The notes beneath the pieces are model-generated. The model was given only the letters and a program-made list of their open reading frames with translations, did not search any database and had not been told where the DNA came from. Shown piece after piece: positions 5,870 to 8,595 of a DNA stretch of 8,595 nt. Numbering within the stretch: position 1 is the first letter of the stretch; each line of letters begins with the position of its first letter. The stretch is taken from positions 1 through 8,595 of the forward strand of contig JALOOY010000040.1 in assembly GCA_025454185.1 (NCBI GenBank), given 5' to 3'. The translations under genes were made by a program, and so were the position numbers. Origin of the DNA: Thermodesulfobacteriota bacterium (lineage in GTDB: Bacteria > Desulfobacterota > RBG-13-43-22).

Positions 5870-7087
5870 TTATGGCGTCGTCCCCGGCACCTTCCAGTCC
5901 CGGATATGGCGCTGCACCTCCTGAACCAGCCGGTCGGAGGGATCGTTGCGCAGACGGATAAATTGTTGATAGTAGCGGTAGGACTCGCTGCTATTCCCCG
6001 CTTCCTCCTCCAGGCGGGCCAGGTTGTAGCTGACCTCCGGGACCCGGGGATCCAGATCCAGCGACCTCTTCCAGTATTGACGGGCCAATTCCCGGTTGCC
6101 CTTTTTATTGTAAACGGTGCCCAGATTGGCCAGGGCCGCGGCGTTGTCCGGGTCCAGGGCCAGGCCCCGTTCCAGCCAGCGGGCGGCCTCATCACCGTTG
6201 CCCAGCCTGATCCAAGTCACGCCTAAATTCTGCAATGCCGGTACAAAGCGGGGATCGGCTTCCAGGGCCTTTTCATAAAACGAAACGGCCTCTTTCAAAC
6301 GTCCGGTTTTCTGGTACAACAGGCCCAGATTGGTGAGCACGTAGGGGTTATAGGGGTCCTGGGCCAGGATTTCCCGGTAGCGGGCCTGGGCCAGGTCCCA
6401 TTTGCCTTCCTGCTGGAGGCTGTAAGCCTGGGCATAAGCCTTTTTCAAATCCTCCCGGGCCCGGGTATCGATTTCGATTCCCCGGCCGGGCTGCGCTGAG
6501 GGCGTGGCGGTCGCGGCGGACCTCGGTTCGGGCACTCTGGCCGCCTTTTCCTTCCCCGGCTCTGCTTGCGGGACCGATCCGGCCGTCTGCTGGGGAGTTT
6601 CCCGATCCCCTAAGGCCTTGGGAGACGCCCCGGCCTTCTTCCCCGGCGGGGTGGACCCGGCCCCTTCCGCCCCCTTCGCCGAAACCGTGGAAGGCGGCAG
6701 CGTAGCCAGATTAGCAGGCCTGGTCACGGCCGGACCTGCGGCTTGGGCCGTGACCATGGGGGTGGACCCGGCCGGGGTGGCGGGTTGTCCCGCCGGGGAG
6801 GTTTTGGCCGGGTTCGCAGCCGACGGTCCCGGGACATTGGCCGGGCCCGGCTGCCCTGAGCCCCCGCCTGCCACTTGGGGTTGGGCCGAAGGCCGGGGAA
6901 AGGCCTGGAACAGCAGAAAATATACGGCGGCAATCAAGAGCAGACCGACCCCGAGCAGGACGTAAACCGATTGCCGGCCTTTCGGGTCGCTTACGGTTTT
7001 CGGTTCAGCCCCCGCCGCCACCGCCGTCTGATCCAGGGTCTCTTCTTTTTCCTGGACTTTCTTCAGGGAATCGCGAATCAAACTCAT
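5870..7087 (-). CDS. MshN-like membrane-anchored TPR protein of pilus/secretion assembly
   Basis: This 405-aa bitopic protein opens with a short cytoplasmic segment, MSLIRDSLKKVQEKE, like the start of MshN. One membrane helix follows (about 41-61), then a Pro/Ala/Gly-rich low-complexity linker (about 63-203). About five tetratricopeptide repeats end the protein (roughly 213-382), with typical motifs NLGLLYQKTGRLKEAVSFYEKAL (residues 253-275), ALQNLGVTWIRLGNGDEAARWLERGL (284-309) and ALANLGTVYNKKGNRELARQYW (318-339). The TPR domain is predicted to be periplasmic. MshN is the TPR protein encoded after mshL and mshM in MSHA pilus loci, exactly the order here. The start is firm: ATG 7087 overlaps the AAA gene stop as ATGA and follows AGGAG by 6 bases. 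Outside that context it could only be called a TPR protein. It probably helps the secretin assemble or bridges inner and outer membranes. Confidence 0.85.
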   Translation of the reverse strand: MSLIRDSLKKVQEKEETLDQTAVAAGAEPKTVSDPKGRQSVYVLLGVGLLLIAAVYFLLFQAFPRPSAQPQVAGGGSGQPGPANVPGPSAANPAKTSPAGQPATPAGSTPMVTAQAAGPAVTRPANLATLPPSTVSAKGAEGAGSTPPGKKAGASPKALGDRETPQQTAGSVPQAEPGKEKAARVPEPRSAATATPSAQPGRGIEIDTRAREDLKKAYAQAYSLQQEGKWDLAQARYREILAQDPYNPYVLTNLGLLYQKTGRLKEAVSFYEKALEADPRFVPALQNLGVTWIRLGNGDEAARWLERGLALDPDNAAALANLGTVYNKKGNRELARQYWKRSLDLDPRVPEVSYNLARLEEEAGNSSESYRYYQQFIRLRNDPSDRLVQEVQRHIRDWKVPGTTP

Positions 7088-8088
7088 ACCTGCTCCTGTG
7101 AGAACCCGGCCGGGATGATCTGGACAATTTTATTGGCATTTCCCCACCAGTCCAGATATTCACTACCCAGCCAGAGGACCGTAAATCCGCCGAGGACGAT
7201 CAGCACCATGACCAGCAGGGAAAGAGGCGACAGCGGTTCGGGTCCCCAAAAAGATTTTCCGGTCTCGCCTCTTCCGGATAAACTGGCGATCCCGCGAAAG
7301 GCCATTGTCCGGGTGATGGTCTTGGTTTCCTGCACATAGCCGGCCAGCAAGGCCCGGTCGGCCGCCAGATTGATCAGTCGGGGTATGCCCCGGGAAAAGC
7401 TGAAAATCTCCCGGACGGCCCCCCGAGTGAACTGGATGGTCCCCCCATCCCCGGCCACGTGCAGCCGGTGGTTCAGGTAGCGCCCGGTTTCCTCCCTGGT
7501 AAGGGGCTCGAGATAATAACGGACGCCGATGCGCTGGTTGAGCTGACGGAGTTCCTTTCGGGCCAACTTGGTCTCCAGTTCCTTCTGGCCGATCAGGATG
7601 ATTTGAATCAATTTTTCCTGGTCCGTTTCCAGATTGGAAAGGATACGGATCTCTTCCAGGGCCGCGGCACTCAGGTTCTGGGACTCGTCAAAAATAAGGA
7701 CTACGGTCTTTCCCTCGGATTTCCGCTCCAGGATAAAGGCGTACAACTGCTCCAGCAGTTCCCGTTTGCTGCCACCCCGCGGGGACTGGTGCAGGTCCCG
7801 GAGAATATTGGCCAGCAGGTCCTCTTCGGCGAGGAAAGGATGCAGGATCAGGGCCGTTACGTAACGCCGATCCAGTTTCTCCAGGAGGGCCCGGCAGACG
7901 GTGGTCTTCCCGGCCCCCACTTCGCCGAGGAGCAGCAAAAACCCGATTTTCTGTTCCAGGCCGTACACCAGGTGATCCAGGGCTTCCTGATGTTTTTCCG
8001 TCAGGCAAAGGAATTTAGGGTCCGGAGTCAGGTTATAGGGTTTTTCCCTCAGTTGGAAAAAATCCTGATAGATACGGGAGACGATCAT
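7084..8088 (-). CDS. ExeA/GspA/MshM-like AAA ATPase with C-terminal membrane anchor
   Basis: This 334-aa protein begins in the style of ExeA/MshM ATPases, with FFQLREKPYNLTPDPKFLCL (10-29; MshM proteins have FGL..PFSLTPD). Walker A is GEVGAGKTT (55-63), Walker B is VVLIFDESQNL (129-139), the sensor-1 strand is IIQ-type (163-168, IILIGQ), and GIPRLIN (234-240) is the typical late motif. A hydrophobic helix at about 290-309 is followed by a 25-residue tail, so the ATPase domain is cytoplasmic and anchored to the inner membrane. ExeA-type proteins help secretin assembly across peptidoglycan; this one lacks an obvious peptidoglycan-binding domain, as MshM does. It sits 13 bases after the secretin stop and overlaps the TPR gene by four bases, supporting one operon. 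ATG 8088 has no strong Shine-Dalgarno sequence, so coupling to the secretin gene is likely. Confidence 0.88.
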   Translation of the reverse strand: MIVSRIYQDFFQLREKPYNLTPDPKFLCLTEKHQEALDHLVYGLEQKIGFLLLLGEVGAGKTTVCRALLEKLDRRYVTALILHPFLAEEDLLANILRDLHQSPRGGSKRELLEQLYAFILERKSEGKTVVLIFDESQNLSAAALEEIRILSNLETDQEKLIQIILIGQKELETKLARKELRQLNQRIGVRYYLEPLTREETGRYLNHRLHVAGDGGTIQFTRGAVREIFSFSRGIPRLINLAADRALLAGYVQETKTITRTMAFRGIASLSGRGETGKSFWGPEPLSPLSLLVMVLIVLGGFTVLWLGSEYLDWWGNANKIVQIIPAGFSQEQV

Positions 8089-8101
8089 GTAGGCATTTCG
8101 G

Positions 8102-8595
8102 TTATTGCGGACAGGTCGGGCAAAACTGCCTTTCCTCCAGGCTTTTCTGATTCTGAAAATCCCGGGCCCGCTGCAGGTCCTGGCGGGTGAAATCCAGGAT
8201 TTGGGACTCCCCGTGGATCTTGGGCGTAATCATGATGACCAGTTCGGTCTTTTCCTTGGTTTCCTGGGTGTTGCGGAAGAGGTACCCGAGCAGGGGTATC
8301 TCCATCAAACCGGGGACCCCGCTTTCCACATTTTTGGTCCGCTCCCGGATCAACCCGGCAATGACGATGGTCTGACCGTCTTTGACCCGCGCTACGGTCT
8401 GGGCCTGGCGCACCGAGACCACCGGGGCTTCGGTCAGGATCGGCGTGTTGCCGGAAACACCCACCTGCTGGGTCCGGCGGGTAAGTTCCTCCGTCACACT
8501 GGGTTGAATATCGAGCAGGATATTGCCCTCGGCATCGATCTGGGGAGTTACATTCAGGATGACCCCGATGGTCACATTTCGGGGTGTGGCGGTGA
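8102..8595 (-). CDS. Secretin, MshL/PilQ/GspD family (C-terminal fragment)
   Basis: This is the last 163 or so codons of an outer-membrane secretin; the 5' part is beyond the right edge. The frame remains open to the edge (TATPRN precedes VTIGV), so the GTG at 8575 is not the real start. The secretin C-domain is clear: VTIGVILNVTPQIDAEGNI, then VSVRQAQTVARVKDGQTIVI, the Gly-Pro-rich VPGLMEIPLLGYLFRNTQ and the terminal ELVIMITPKI. Secretins form the multimeric gated pore for type IV pili, type II secretion or filamentous phage. With mshM- and mshN-like genes directly downstream it is best seen as MshL-like. After the secretin domain comes a tail of about 35 residues ending FCPTCPQ, with a CXXC pair, unlike typical secretin tails I recall. 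Confidence 0.93.
   Translation of the reverse strand, partial: TATPRNVTIGVILNVTPQIDAEGNILLDIQPSVTEELTRRTQQVGVSGNTPILTEAPVVSVRQAQTVARVKDGQTIVIAGLIRERTKNVESGVPGLMEIPLLGYLFRNTQETKEKTELVIMITPKIHGESQILDFTRQDLQRARDFQNQKSLEERQFCPTCPQ

Noticed and set aside
7459..8190. Rightward open frame of 243 codons opposite the AAA ATPase gene
   Set aside because: It is complementary to a well-supported ExeA-like gene and crosses into the secretin; it has no recognisable domain or ribosome binding site.

Overview
This GC-rich window looks chromosomal and most resembles a Desulfobacterota (deltaproteobacterial) genome. The inference rests on the FolD N-terminus, tandem PilT-family paralogues, and intergenic repeats of a style I recall from that group. 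Nothing in the window fixes the taxon, and no rRNA, tRNA, CRISPR array or intact mobile element was seen.

Layout, left to right. (1) The first 28 codons of folD run leftward off the window. (2) A divergent, AT-rich intergenic region (87-366) holds a probable folD promoter and two small inverted repeats. (3) A rightward block carries pilT, a repeat-bearing spacer (1450-1700), a second longer PilT-family ATPase, a 155-aa protein that reads as a degenerate receiver domain, and a 91-aa unknown protein. (4) A convergent spacer (3648-3826) holds a GC-rich terminator-like hairpin and two further inverted repeats. (5) A leftward pair encodes OppD- and OppF-type peptide ABC transporter ATPases with no permease or binding-protein gene beside them. 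(6) A leftward block at the right edge carries, in transcription order, the C-terminal part of a secretin, an ExeA/MshM-like AAA ATPase with a C-terminal membrane anchor, and an MshN-like membrane-anchored TPR protein. The AAA and TPR genes overlap by ATGA.

How the genes fit together. The secretin, AAA ATPase and TPR protein have the order mshL-mshM-mshN of MSHA-type pilus loci, so the right block is probably the outer-membrane pore and its inner-membrane/periplasmic assembly factors for a type IV pilus or related secretion machine. The two PilT-family ATPases on the opposite strand would power pilus retraction. The pseudo-receiver and the small protein behind the second ATPase are candidates for partners or regulators of it. 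The assembly ATPase and platform genes that follow mshN in MSHA loci are absent, and the oppDF pair occupies that place. AT-rich hairpins border oppDF on both sides.

The most notable points are the degenerate receiver coupled to a divergent retraction ATPase, the orphan oppDF pair inside a pilus locus, and an A/T-tract hairpin that occurs twice in opposite orientations. I found no clear evidence of a wholly new system.
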